64,000 nt of DNA from Sporomusaceae bacterium (lineage in GTDB: Bacteria; Bacillota; Negativicutes; Sporomusales; UBA7701): NCBI GenBank assembly GCA_031460455.1, contig JAVKTQ010000009.1, forward strand, positions 62,001 to 126,000, given 5' to 3'. This document shows, in pieces, positions 50,352 through 58,082 of the stretch; position 1 is the first letter of the stretch; each line of letters begins with the position of its first letter. A model generated the notes under the pieces. It saw nothing but the letters and a program-made list of their open reading frames with translations. It made no database searches and was not told the DNA's origin. Both the position numbers and the translations under genes were made by a program.

Positions 50352-50825
50352 TCAGCGGCGCAGCGCGAACTGGTGCGACGAAGGCCGCCAACCCTCGTGA
50401 CCGAGGAAAATCTCGTCAGCATTCGCCTGCATCCCGTCGACCATCAGGCTGAACGTAAGATGGTTGCCGCCCATCACCTTAAAATCCAGGCCATCCACCG
50501 CCCCGGCCGTATGGAACTTGAAATGGATAACCTTCTTATTGTTATCCAGCCAAAAATGATCCCCGTACTCCAGCTTCTTGCCGTGGACCGCCGTAAAATG
50601 CCCGTCAGTCTTGATCGTGCCGCTGAACGGCAACGCGAACATCTTCGTATGCACCCTCATATGCATGCCGTCATTGTCGTGCCAGATAAAATACCCCCGC
50701 ACATTCCCCTGCGCAAGCGCCGCCGGCACCCCCTCCACCGGCGCGTGCCAGGCCAGCGCCGTCCCGGCCGCCAATACCAGCGCCGCCACCAGCACCGCCA
50801 CCGTAACCAGTCTCTTCACACCCAT
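50352..50825 (-). CDS. Small exported protein, unknown function
   Basis: 157 residues with a clear signal peptide (VKRLVTVAVLVAALVLAAGTAL, mature from about residue 26). The mature part is beta-rich with repeated GYFIWHDNDGMHMRVHTKMF and HFKFHTAGAVDGLDFKVMGG strands, like a lipocalin- or polyketide-cyclase-like barrel; no family is named with confidence. GGAAGGGTG precedes the ATG at 50825. It converges on bfr and stands alone. Confidence 0.65.
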   Translation of the reverse strand: MGVKRLVTVAVLVAALVLAAGTALAWHAPVEGVPAALAQGNVRGYFIWHDNDGMHMRVHTKMFALPFSGTIKTDGHFTAVHGKKLEYGDHFWLDNNKKVIHFKFHTAGAVDGLDFKVMGGNHLTFSLMVDGMQANADEIFLGHEGWRPSSHQFALRR

Positions 50826-51092
50826 CACCCTTCCGCCATTTTGCTACTATCCTATACGCCAGCCCGCCCTTTTAGTACAGCCCCGGCAAATCCCCGCAAA
50901 AAAGCGCCCGGAGCGCCGCCGCTGCCTGCCGCCGCGATGTTGCCCCCGCCCCGGCGCTCCTGTCCATCACCCGGATAATTTATCCGCATGCAGGACAAAT
51001 GTCATAATACATAGAATTTAGATATTAATCTTACACGCACGTTCAATTTTGCCCGTTTTTATCGAAAATTGCCCACCCATGGAGGCACCAAC

Positions 51093-51959
51093 ATGTGCAA
51101 CCTCCGCAACGCCCTGCTCGCCGCGATCCTCAGCCTCATCCTCGTCGCCGGCTGCTCAGGCGCAGGCAACGCCCCCTCGCCCGCCAAACCCGGCGCCGAC
51201 GCCAAGCCCGCCGCCTCCGGCCGCTTCATCGTCGCCGGCTCAGGCACCAACCTGCCCATCACCGGCAAACTCGCCGACGCCTACAACAAAAAAACGGGCG
51301 CCGCCGCTGTCGAAGTGCCGAAAAGCATCGGCACCGACGGAGCCGTCAAAGCCGTCCAGGCCGGCGCCCTCGAACTCGGCCTCGTCTCCCGGCCCCTCAC
51401 CGACGCCGAAAAAGCCTCCGGCCTCGTCGAAATCCCCTACGCCCGCGTCGCCATAATCTTCGCCGCCCACCCTGGCGTCCCCGACACCGACATAAGCCAC
51501 GACGACATCGTCAAAATCTATCGTGGCGAAAAAACCTCCTGGCGCGACGGCCGGCCCATCGTCGTCCTCATCCGCGGCATGCACGACAGCTCCAATATCA
51601 TACTATACGGCCTCATCCCCGGCTATGCCGACGTCATAAAAGACTCCATCGCCCAAAAACGCTGGCAAGTAATGTACCACGACATCGACATGGCCGAAGC
51701 CCTCCGCGCCAAACAGGGCGCCTTCGGTCACACCGACTCCGCCGAAATCAAAATCAACGCCGGCATCAAACCACTCGCCATCGGCGGCGTCGCCCCCACC
51801 GACGACAACATCAGAAGCGGCCGCTACCCCTACGTCAAACCGCTCTCCTTCATCCACAAAGGCCCCCTCAGCGAACGCGCCACAGCCTTCATCGCCTTCG
51901 TCCACTCGCCTGAAGGCCAGACCATCATAACCGACAACGGCGGTACGCCGCTACAATAG
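51093..51959 (+). CDS. PstS-like phosphate-binding lipoprotein
   Basis: A 288-residue lipoprotein (LVAGC lipobox, Cys at about residue 21) with an Ala/Pro-rich linker. The periplasmic-binding domain has GRFIVAGSGTNLPITGKLADAYN and TDGAVKAVQAGALELGLVSRPL, as in PstS-type phosphate-binding proteins. No pstC, pstA or pstB is nearby. It lies 11 bp upstream of a membrane GGDEF/HD-GYP protein, so it may serve as that protein's external sensor instead of a transport subunit. GGAGG precedes the ATG at 51093. Confidence 0.82.
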   Translation: MCNLRNALLAAILSLILVAGCSGAGNAPSPAKPGADAKPAASGRFIVAGSGTNLPITGKLADAYNKKTGAAAVEVPKSIGTDGAVKAVQAGALELGLVSRPLTDAEKASGLVEIPYARVAIIFAAHPGVPDTDISHDDIVKIYRGEKTSWRDGRPIVVLIRGMHDSSNIILYGLIPGYADVIKDSIAQKRWQVMYHDIDMAEALRAKQGAFGHTDSAEIKINAGIKPLAIGGVAPTDDNIRSGRYPYVKPLSFIHKGPLSERATAFIAFVHSPEGQTIITDNGGTPLQ

Positions 51960-51970
51960 GTGATAGCCAA

Positions 51971-53776
51971 GTGATAGACCGCATCGGCTTCTCCCGGCAA
52001 TTCGCCAAAAGAATGCGCCTCCTCGCGGTGGTGACCTGGATCATCATCAGCATTGCTATGCCCGCCACCTACCTTGCCCTCAGCTACGGCGACCGCCACC
52101 GTTCCGCCGACCTGCGCGGCGAACTCCTCGCCGACAACATCAAACAAGCCATCCACGACAACCCCGAACTCTGGCACTTCGACATCCCGCGCTTCCTCGA
52201 AGTCGCCCACCGGTTCCCCGACTCCGAGCCCATCGTCTCCGTCCGGATCTTCACCGACACCGGCGTCCTCGCCTACGAGGAAAAATCCGGCCCGGCCGCC
52301 ATCCTCGACATGACCACCCGCACCCCCATCAGATACAACAACCGCGTCTACGGCACCCTCGAAATCGTCGAAAGCATCGACCACCTCTTCCTCTCCTCCT
52401 TCCTCGCCCTCAGCCTCTTCTGCCTGCTCGGCGCCGCCATCGCCTACACCATATACCGCTTCCCGCTCGGCATCGTCCTCGCCGCCGAGCGGAAAATCTA
52501 CGGCGTTGTCGACGAACTGCAGCACTCCCGCGACGACCTGCGCCGGCTCGCCGACCGCGACGCCAAAACCCGCCTCTACAACACCGCCTACATGATCGAA
52601 CAGCTCAAAACCGAAATCGACGTGGCCGACGAACACAGCGCCCCCTTCTCCGTCCTCATGCTCGACATCGACTACTTTAAAAAATACAACGACAAATTCG
52701 GCCACGTCCAAGGCGACGTCCTGCTCACCCAGCTCGCCGACCTCCTTACGCGCCTCACCCGCAGCCGCGACACCCTCGGCCGCTTCGGCGGCGAGGAATT
52801 CCTCCTCCTCATGCGCGGCGCCGGCGAGGACGAAGCCCGCGAAGCGGCCTTTCGCCTCCAGCGGGCCGTCTCCACCCACGGCTTCCCCGGCGAAGACAGC
52901 CAGCCGGGCGGCCGGCTAACCGTCAGCATCGGCCTCATCGCCTACCGGCCCGGCATGACCGCCGAACAAATGCTCCACCACGCCGACGGGGCCATGTACG
53001 CCGCCAAAGAAGCGGGACGCAACCAGGTCTGCATAAGCGACGGCCAAACCTTCACCAGGGACGGCGACAAAATCATCCGCGTCGCCGACATCGCCTTCGC
53101 CAGCGACACCATCGGCCAGCTCATCGAAAAGCTCGAAACCGCCTCCCGCCGGCAGATACCCTCCGCTCACGTCTCCACCCTCATGGGCTTCCTCAAAGCC
53201 CTCGACTCGCGGGAAAGCAACACCGCCCAACACTCCCTCCTCGTCAACAAAATCGCCATGTCCATCGGCCAAAACATGGGCCTCTCCGAAAAAGAACTCC
53301 TCCAGCTCAACTGGGGCACCCTTCTCCACGACATCGGCAAACTCGCCATAGCCGACTCCATCCTCCTCAAACCCGGCTCCCTCACCCCCGAAGAATACGA
53401 AGCCGTCAAACTCCACCCCACCTTCGGCTACGACCTCCTCAAAAACAACGACTATCTCGACGCCGCCAACAAAATCATCCTCTACCACCACGAGCGCTGG
53501 GACGGCGACGGTTACCCCTACGGCCTCAAAGGCACCCAGATACCCTACCTCGCGCGCATCTGCGCCGTCGCCGACGCCGCCGCCTCCATGGCCGAAGACC
53601 GGCCCTACCGCAAAGCCCTCACCCCCGCAGGCATCGTCGCCGAAATCCGGCGCAACGCCCAAACCCAGTTCGACCCCGGCATCGTCGCCGTCTTCGGCAT
53701 CCTCGCCTCCTGCGTCCTCCCCGCCGTCGCCGACGCCCGCCTCATGAACGAAATCAAAACGGTCCCCGGGGCCTGA
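51971..53776 (+). CDS. GGDEF and HD-GYP cyclic-di-GMP protein
   Basis: A 601-residue membrane protein. One helix at about 18-38 and another at about 140-160 flank a sensor region of about 100 residues. Next comes a GGDEF domain (about 190-350; DIDYFKKYNDKFGHVQGD, RFGGEEFLLLM), and then an HD-GYP domain (about 400-590; LLHDIGKLAI, YHHERWDGDGYPYGLKG). Both active sites look intact, so it could make and break cyclic di-GMP. GTG start at 51971, just behind a PstS-like lipoprotein gene with which it probably forms a signalling pair. Confidence 0.9.
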   Translation: MIDRIGFSRQFAKRMRLLAVVTWIIISIAMPATYLALSYGDRHRSADLRGELLADNIKQAIHDNPELWHFDIPRFLEVAHRFPDSEPIVSVRIFTDTGVLAYEEKSGPAAILDMTTRTPIRYNNRVYGTLEIVESIDHLFLSSFLALSLFCLLGAAIAYTIYRFPLGIVLAAERKIYGVVDELQHSRDDLRRLADRDAKTRLYNTAYMIEQLKTEIDVADEHSAPFSVLMLDIDYFKKYNDKFGHVQGDVLLTQLADLLTRLTRSRDTLGRFGGEEFLLLMRGAGEDEAREAAFRLQRAVSTHGFPGEDSQPGGRLTVSIGLIAYRPGMTAEQMLHHADGAMYAAKEAGRNQVCISDGQTFTRDGDKIIRVADIAFASDTIGQLIEKLETASRRQIPSAHVSTLMGFLKALDSRESNTAQHSLLVNKIAMSIGQNMGLSEKELLQLNWGTLLHDIGKLAIADSILLKPGSLTPEEYEAVKLHPTFGYDLLKNNDYLDAANKIILYHHERWDGDGYPYGLKGTQIPYLARICAVADAAASMAEDRPYRKALTPAGIVAEIRRNAQTQFDPGIVAVFGILASCVLPAVADARLMNEIKTVPGA

Positions 53777-53800
53777 GCCCACGGGGACCGTTCTTTTTTT
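53760..53800 (+). terminator. Intrinsic terminator after GGDEF/HD-GYP gene
   Basis: CGGTCCCCG/CGGGGACCG stem overlapping the stop codon region, followed by TTCTTTTTTT. Confidence 0.88.
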
Positions 53801-53809
53801 TGCCTAAAC

Positions 53810-53843
53810 GGCGGTCTCCCGGCATATATGCCGGGAGACCGCC
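53810..53843. repeat. Perfect 34-bp palindrome
   Basis: The two 17-base halves are exact reverse complements (GGCGGTCTCCCGGCATA and its complement), with no loop. It lies between the terminator of the GGDEF/HD-GYP gene and that of the tRNA pair, and has no T-run. Confidence 0.85.
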
Positions 53844-53849
53844 TGCAAA

Positions 53850-53881
53850 ACAAAAAAGCTTACGGACAATCCGTAAGCTTC
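53850..53881 (-). terminator. Terminator of tRNA-Leu pair
   Basis: AGCTTACGGA/TCCGTAAGCT with a three-base loop, followed by TTTTTTG on the minus strand. Confidence 0.88.
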
Positions 53882-53891
53882 TTCTTTCCTA

Positions 53892-53977
53892 TGGTGCGGT
53901 CGAGTGGATTTGAACCACCACGAGGTTGCCCCCGCCAGCCCCTCAAGCTGGTGCGTCTGCCGTTCCGCCACGACCGC
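53892..53977 (-). tRNA. tRNA-Leu (GAG)
   Basis: An 86-base class II tRNA. Acceptor GCGGTCG/CGACCGC, anticodon loop TTGAGGG giving GAG, long variable arm, T-loop GGTTCAAATCC and an encoded CCA. Confidence 0.97.
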
Positions 53978-54028
53978 GAGTAAAAGGATATCCTGTTTTT
54001 TTGCCTAAAACCGAAGCCCAAAGATTTA

Positions 54029-54114
54029 TGGTGCGGTCGAGTGGATTTGAACCACCACGAGGTTGCCCCCACTAGCTCCTGAGGCTAGCGCGTCTGCCGT
54101 TCCGCCACGACCGC
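54029..54114 (-). tRNA. tRNA-Leu (CAG)
   Basis: Same 86-base framework as its neighbour but with a different anticodon arm: stem CTAGC/GCTAG and loop CTCAGGA giving CAG. It has an encoded CCA. It lies 51 bp upstream of tRNA-Leu(GAG) in the same unit. Confidence 0.97.
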
Positions 54115-54191
54115 GTTTCATCCTTGAGCCGCCGTTTTTGGCGACAAAATTATCTTACCACAAGCCCCTGTCTCAGTCAATACCTTGTCTG

Positions 54192-55841
54192 CTACCTTTT
54201 TTTGGTCAGGCCCCACTCGCGCGCGTTCCAGAGATTGCCGGCCTGAGTCGGGTTAGGCTTATAGTTTACCACCGTATCGCGCACCGCGTCAACATTCGAG
54301 CGGAAATACAGCGGAATAACCGGGACCTCCTGCGCCAAAAGCTCCTGAACGCGCAGATACGCCTGCCGCCTCGCCCCCACATCCACCAGCCGCGCCCCCT
54401 GCTCGGTCAGGCTGTCCACCTCGGCATGGCGCCAGCCGGCATAATTCTGCCCCTGCCAATTATTGCCCGCCCCAGGGATATTGCGCGAATGCCACAGACT
54501 GACATTATCGGGATCCAGCCCCGCCACCCAGGCGAACATCGCCGCCTCGAAGCGGCGGGCCCTGAGCACGTCGCCGAAAAACGCCGGCACATCCACCAGC
54601 CGCACCGTCGCCTCCACGCCCGCCTCCTTAAGCTGCTGCGCCACCTCGTTGGCCACCGCCTCGCGCGTCTTATTGCCAGACGTCGTCACCAGATTGAAAG
54701 ACAGGCGTCGCCCGTCCTTCGCGAACACCCCGTCCGCCCCCGGCTTAAAGCCCGCCTGCGCCAGCAGCTCCCTCGCCGCCGCCACGTCGCGGCCCGGCGG
54801 CTTCACCGTCGGGTTATACGCCCACGACAGGGGCGACTGGTCGCCCGTCGCCACGCTGGCCGCGCCTTTCACCACATTAGTCACGATCGCCTGACGGTCC
54901 AGCGCCAGCGCTATCGCCCGCCGCACCCGCGCATCCTGGAAAAGCGCGTTGTCAAGATTGAAATCGAGATGCTCCCAGATCATGCTCGGCGTCATCACCG
55001 CCCGCACCCCGCTCACCGCCCTCACCTGATCCAGCTGGGCGCTGCCCACGTTGCTGACGATATCCACCTCGCCGGCCTTGATCTGCGTAAGCATGATATT
55101 GCTGTCCGGAATGATCTTGTACACGATGCCGTCCAAGTTCGGCCGGCCCTTGAAATACGCCGGATTGGCCTCCAGCACGATCGCTTCGGCCAGGCGCCAC
55201 TCCTTGAACTTGAACGGCCCCGTCCCCACCGGCGCGCGGTTAAAGGGCGCCTTATTCACATCCTCCGCGTTTGCCAGCAGATGCCGGGGAAGAATCGTCG
55301 TAAACAGCGTCAAATACGGCGCGTAATACTGCCGGAACCGCACCACCACCGTCAGGGCGTCGGGCGTATCCACCGCGCTGATCCTGTCATAGCCGTCGCG
55401 GGAAACCACGTTAACCCGCCTGTTCATTATCAGCTCCCACGTGAACTTCACATCCGCCGACGTGAACTGCCGCCCGTCGTGCCAGGCGACCCCCGGCCGC
55501 AGGCGATACGTCACCGTCAGGCCGTCCGGGCTGACGCCGCCGTTCTGCAGCGTCGGCACATCGCTCGCCAGATCGGCCAGCCACTCGCCCTTGTCGTTCA
55601 CCTGCACCAGGCCGCTGAAAACCAGGCTGCCCACCTCGGCGGTCGCCACCAGGTCGGAAAGCATCGGATTGAGCGTGTTCGGCTCCAGCAGACTGCCGTA
55701 GATCAGCTGCCCGCCCGGCTGCATCATCGCGGGCGTCGGCGCCGCCGGCGCCTCCGGGCGCCCCGCCTTCTCGCGTCCGCAGCCCACAGCCAGCAGCGCA
55801 ATTATCACCATAAAGGCAATCACATATCTCCCGTACCTCAA
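54192..55841 (-). CDS. Peptide/dipeptide-binding ABC lipoprotein
   Basis: A 549-residue solute-binding protein of family 5 (OppA/DppA-like). A lipobox (ALLAVGC) anchors it outside the membrane. GGQLIYGSLLEPNTLNPMLSD opens the domain, and YFKGRPNLDGIVYKIIPD is a characteristic strand-helix. No permease or ATPase genes are adjacent, so it must rely on a transporter encoded elsewhere. TTG start at 55841, seven bases behind GGGAGGT; an upstream ATG overlaps that site. A palindromic element lies just upstream. Confidence 0.9.
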   Translation of the reverse strand: MRYGRYVIAFMVIIALLAVGCGREKAGRPEAPAAPTPAMMQPGGQLIYGSLLEPNTLNPMLSDLVATAEVGSLVFSGLVQVNDKGEWLADLASDVPTLQNGGVSPDGLTVTYRLRPGVAWHDGRQFTSADVKFTWELIMNRRVNVVSRDGYDRISAVDTPDALTVVVRFRQYYAPYLTLFTTILPRHLLANAEDVNKAPFNRAPVGTGPFKFKEWRLAEAIVLEANPAYFKGRPNLDGIVYKIIPDSNIMLTQIKAGEVDIVSNVGSAQLDQVRAVSGVRAVMTPSMIWEHLDFNLDNALFQDARVRRAIALALDRQAIVTNVVKGAASVATGDQSPLSWAYNPTVKPPGRDVAAARELLAQAGFKPGADGVFAKDGRRLSFNLVTTSGNKTREAVANEVAQQLKEAGVEATVRLVDVPAFFGDVLRARRFEAAMFAWVAGLDPDNVSLWHSRNIPGAGNNWQGQNYAGWRHAEVDSLTEQGARLVDVGARRQAYLRVQELLAQEVPVIPLYFRSNVDAVRDTVVNYKPNPTQAGNLWNAREWGLTKKR

Positions 55842-55876
55842 AACCCAACCTCCCAAGTTCACCATGATGTGCTGCC

Positions 55877-55999
55877 GGAAGCGGTTTAGTAGGCTCCAGC
55901 TGCAAGGCGGACCGAGGACGCGCCGCGACGCGTACTCGGACGTACGCTAGCAAGCGCCCGCAGGGCCAACGCCGCAGATGGACCTAATAAGCCGCTTCC
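55877..55999. repeat. Palindromic intergenic element, copy 3
   Basis: Inverted relative to copies 1 and 2: TCCAGCTGCAAGGCGGACCG on the left and CAACGCCGCAGATGGA on the right. The centre is GCGTAC-N6-GTACGC, in which the loop has changed to TCGGAC. The outer arms GGAAGCGG.TTA.TAGG and their complement at 55982-55999 pair and are unique to this copy. Confidence 0.78.
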
Positions 56000-56002
56000 C
56001 CC

Positions 56003-56572
56003 TTATCTGCCATACAAATCTCTATACCGCTCGCGGGCCGATAAAACCTTCTTCACATACTCCCTCGTCTCCTTATACGGTATCCTGTCGATGTCCCGGA
56101 AGCCGCGCTCCCAGCCCATCTGGCGCATCCACTGGTTCACATTGCCGCGGCCGCCGTTATACGCCGCCAGCACCAGGATCTCGTTCTCCCTGAACTCCTT
56201 CTTCAGCGACGCCAGGTACCACGCCCCGAAACGGATGCTCGTATCCGGGTCGTTCAGCATCCCGGGCTGAAAACCCTCCTGGTCCACCTGGCTCGCCACC
56301 CACTGCCCCGTCTCGGGCATCATCTGCATAAGCCCCATCGCCCCCTTGGGCGAGCGGGCGTTCGCGACGAACTTGCTCTCCGTGCGGATAACGGCCGCGA
56401 TCAGAAAAGGATCGACCTCATACTCCGTCGCATAGAAAAACACCTTTTCCCGGTACGGGAAAGGGTAGATATATTCCCGTTGAAACCAGTCGCTCTGGTA
56501 CACGATAAAGCCGGCCGCCGCCGCCAGCATCGCCAGCAGCGCCAGCACAGCCACAGTGGTCTTGCGCAACAT
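56003..56572 (-). CDS. Lytic murein transglycosylase (SLT domain)
   Basis: A 189-residue cell-wall enzyme that cuts the glycan strand of peptidoglycan. An N-terminal helix (about residues 5-25) anchors it in the membrane. The soluble-lytic-transglycosylase fold follows, with the catalytic glutamate in AAVIRTESKF (Glu65), then SPKGAMGLMQMMPETG and LAAYNGGRGNV. The ATG at 56572 follows ACGGAG. It is last of polA-mutM-coaE-slt, an order common in Firmicutes. Confidence 0.9.
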   Translation of the reverse strand: MLRKTTVAVLALLAMLAAAAGFIVYQSDWFQREYIYPFPYREKVFFYATEYEVDPFLIAAVIRTESKFVANARSPKGAMGLMQMMPETGQWVASQVDQEGFQPGMLNDPDTSIRFGAWYLASLKKEFRENEILVLAAYNGGRGNVNQWMRQMGWERGFRDIDRIPYKETREYVKKVLSARERYRDLYGR

Positions 56573-56631
56573 AATCACTCCGTCATCCATGCTCCCTATA
56601 AACTATGTTCGTTGGTACCGATTAATGTCGC

Positions 56632-57231
56632 CTATCTGCCGCCGGCCGCCCCGCGCCACGCCGCAGCCACCTGCACGGCCGTGTCCTGCGGATCGCCGCT
56701 GTTGTCGATAACAATATCCGCCCGGCGGGCCTTCTCCTCCAGGCTCATCTGCGCCGCCACGCGGGCCGCGGCCTGCGGGGCCGTCAGCGAATCCCGCGCC
56801 GTCAGGCGGCTAAGTTGGGTGGCCGCATCCACGTACACCACCCACACCTCATCCACATACCTGTCCCAGCCGGCCTCGTACAAAAGCGGCACATCCAGCA
56901 CCGCCACAGCGCAGCCTTCCCGCTCCGCCGCCGCCAGCGCCTCTTTGGCCGCCGCCGTGATGCGCGGGTGGGTTATGCTCTCCAGAGCGGCCCGCGCCGC
57001 GCTGTCGGCAAACACCAGCTCGCCCAGCTTCGCGCGGTTTAGCGAGCCGTCGGCCAGCAGAATATCCCCTCCCAGCCAGGCGACAATCTCCGCCAGGGCC
57101 GGCCGGCCGGGCTCCACCACCTCGCGGGCGATAGCGTCGGCGTCGATCACCCTCGCCCCCAGCTCCCGCAGTATCCTGCTCACCGTACTCTTGCCGCTGG
57201 CGATGCCGCCCGTCAAACCGATAACGCGCAC
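56632..57231 (-). CDS. coaE: Dephospho-CoA kinase
   Basis: A 199-residue kinase for the last step of coenzyme A synthesis. GLTGGIASGKSTVSRIL is the P-loop, and GARVIDADAIAREVVEPG and LDVPLLYEAGWDRYVDEVWVVYVD are the family's substrate-binding segments. GTG start at 57231, behind GAGGAGGATAAGG. A longer frame would overlap mutM and is rejected. It is part of the polA-mutM-coaE unit. Confidence 0.95.
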   Translation of the reverse strand: MRVIGLTGGIASGKSTVSRILRELGARVIDADAIAREVVEPGRPALAEIVAWLGGDILLADGSLNRAKLGELVFADSAARAALESITHPRITAAAKEALAAAEREGCAVAVLDVPLLYEAGWDRYVDEVWVVYVDAATQLSRLTARDSLTAPQAAARVAAQMSLEEKARRADIVIDNSGDPQDTAVQVAAAWRGAAGGR

Positions 57232-57244
57232 GCCCTTATCCTCC

Positions 57245-58069
57245 TCAGTGCTGGCACTGCGGGCAGTAATGCGTGCCGCGCCCGGCCACTTCGGAGCGGG
57301 CGATCGGCGTGCCGCACACACTGCACGCCTCGTTCTTGCGCCCATACACCTTCAGGTGATGCTGGTTGCTGCCCTTCTGCCCCGCCCCGTCGCGGTAATC
57401 GCGGAAAGTCGTGCCCCCGTGTTCGATGCCCTGGGCGATCACGGCGTTAACCGCGCCGTAAAGCCGCGCCGCCTCCTCGTCCGTCAGGTCGGCCGCCGGC
57501 CGCTCCGGCCGGATACCCGCCAGCGCCAGCGCCTCATCCACATAGATATTGCCCAGGCCGCCGATCAGCTTCTGGTTGAGCAGCAGCCCCTTGATCGTCA
57601 CCCGCCGGCCCGCCAGGCTTTCCCGGAAATACTCCGGCGTGAACTCCGGCGACAGCGGCTCCGGTCCCAGCGTCGCCAGACCCGAAATGCGCCACAGCTC
57701 GTCCGTCGGCAGCACGTACAGCGTCCCCAGCGTGCGGCTGTCCGCGTACAGCAGCGCATCGCCGCCGTCAAGCGTGAAAACCACCCGCGTGAAGCGGTCG
57801 GAGGGCGCCCCCGGCGCGGCATAATAAAGCCGCCCCGTCATGCGTAGATGCACCACCATCACCTTATCGTTGTCCAGATGAAACAGCAGATACTTGCCGC
57901 GGCGATCTAGCCGCGTAATCACCGAATCCGTCACCACCGCCCGGAACTCCTCCGGAGAAGGCCACTTCACCAGGCGCGGCAGCAGCATATTCACATCCGT
58001 GATCCGCCGGCCCGTAACCTTATCGGTCAGCGTGCGGCGAATTGTCTCGACTTCCGGCATCTCCGGCAT
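57245..58069 (-). CDS. mutM: Formamidopyrimidine-DNA glycosylase
   Basis: A 274-residue repair enzyme that removes 8-oxoguanine and nicks the strand. The catalytic Pro2 follows the start Met (MPEMPEVETIRR). KYLLFHLDNDKVMVVHLRMTG is the core, and the C-terminal zinc finger CSVCGTPI...THYCPQC is intact. A second Met at residue 4 could also give the N-terminal Pro after processing, but the first is usual. It overlaps nothing and lies 13 bp behind polA. Confidence 0.96.
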   Translation of the reverse strand: MPEMPEVETIRRTLTDKVTGRRITDVNMLLPRLVKWPSPEEFRAVVTDSVITRLDRRGKYLLFHLDNDKVMVVHLRMTGRLYYAAPGAPSDRFTRVVFTLDGGDALLYADSRTLGTLYVLPTDELWRISGLATLGPEPLSPEFTPEYFRESLAGRRVTIKGLLLNQKLIGGLGNIYVDEALALAGIRPERPAADLTDEEAARLYGAVNAVIAQGIEHGGTTFRDYRDGAGQKGSNQHHLKVYGRKNEACSVCGTPIARSEVAGRGTHYCPQCQH

Positions 58070-58082
58070 ATATATCCTCCGT

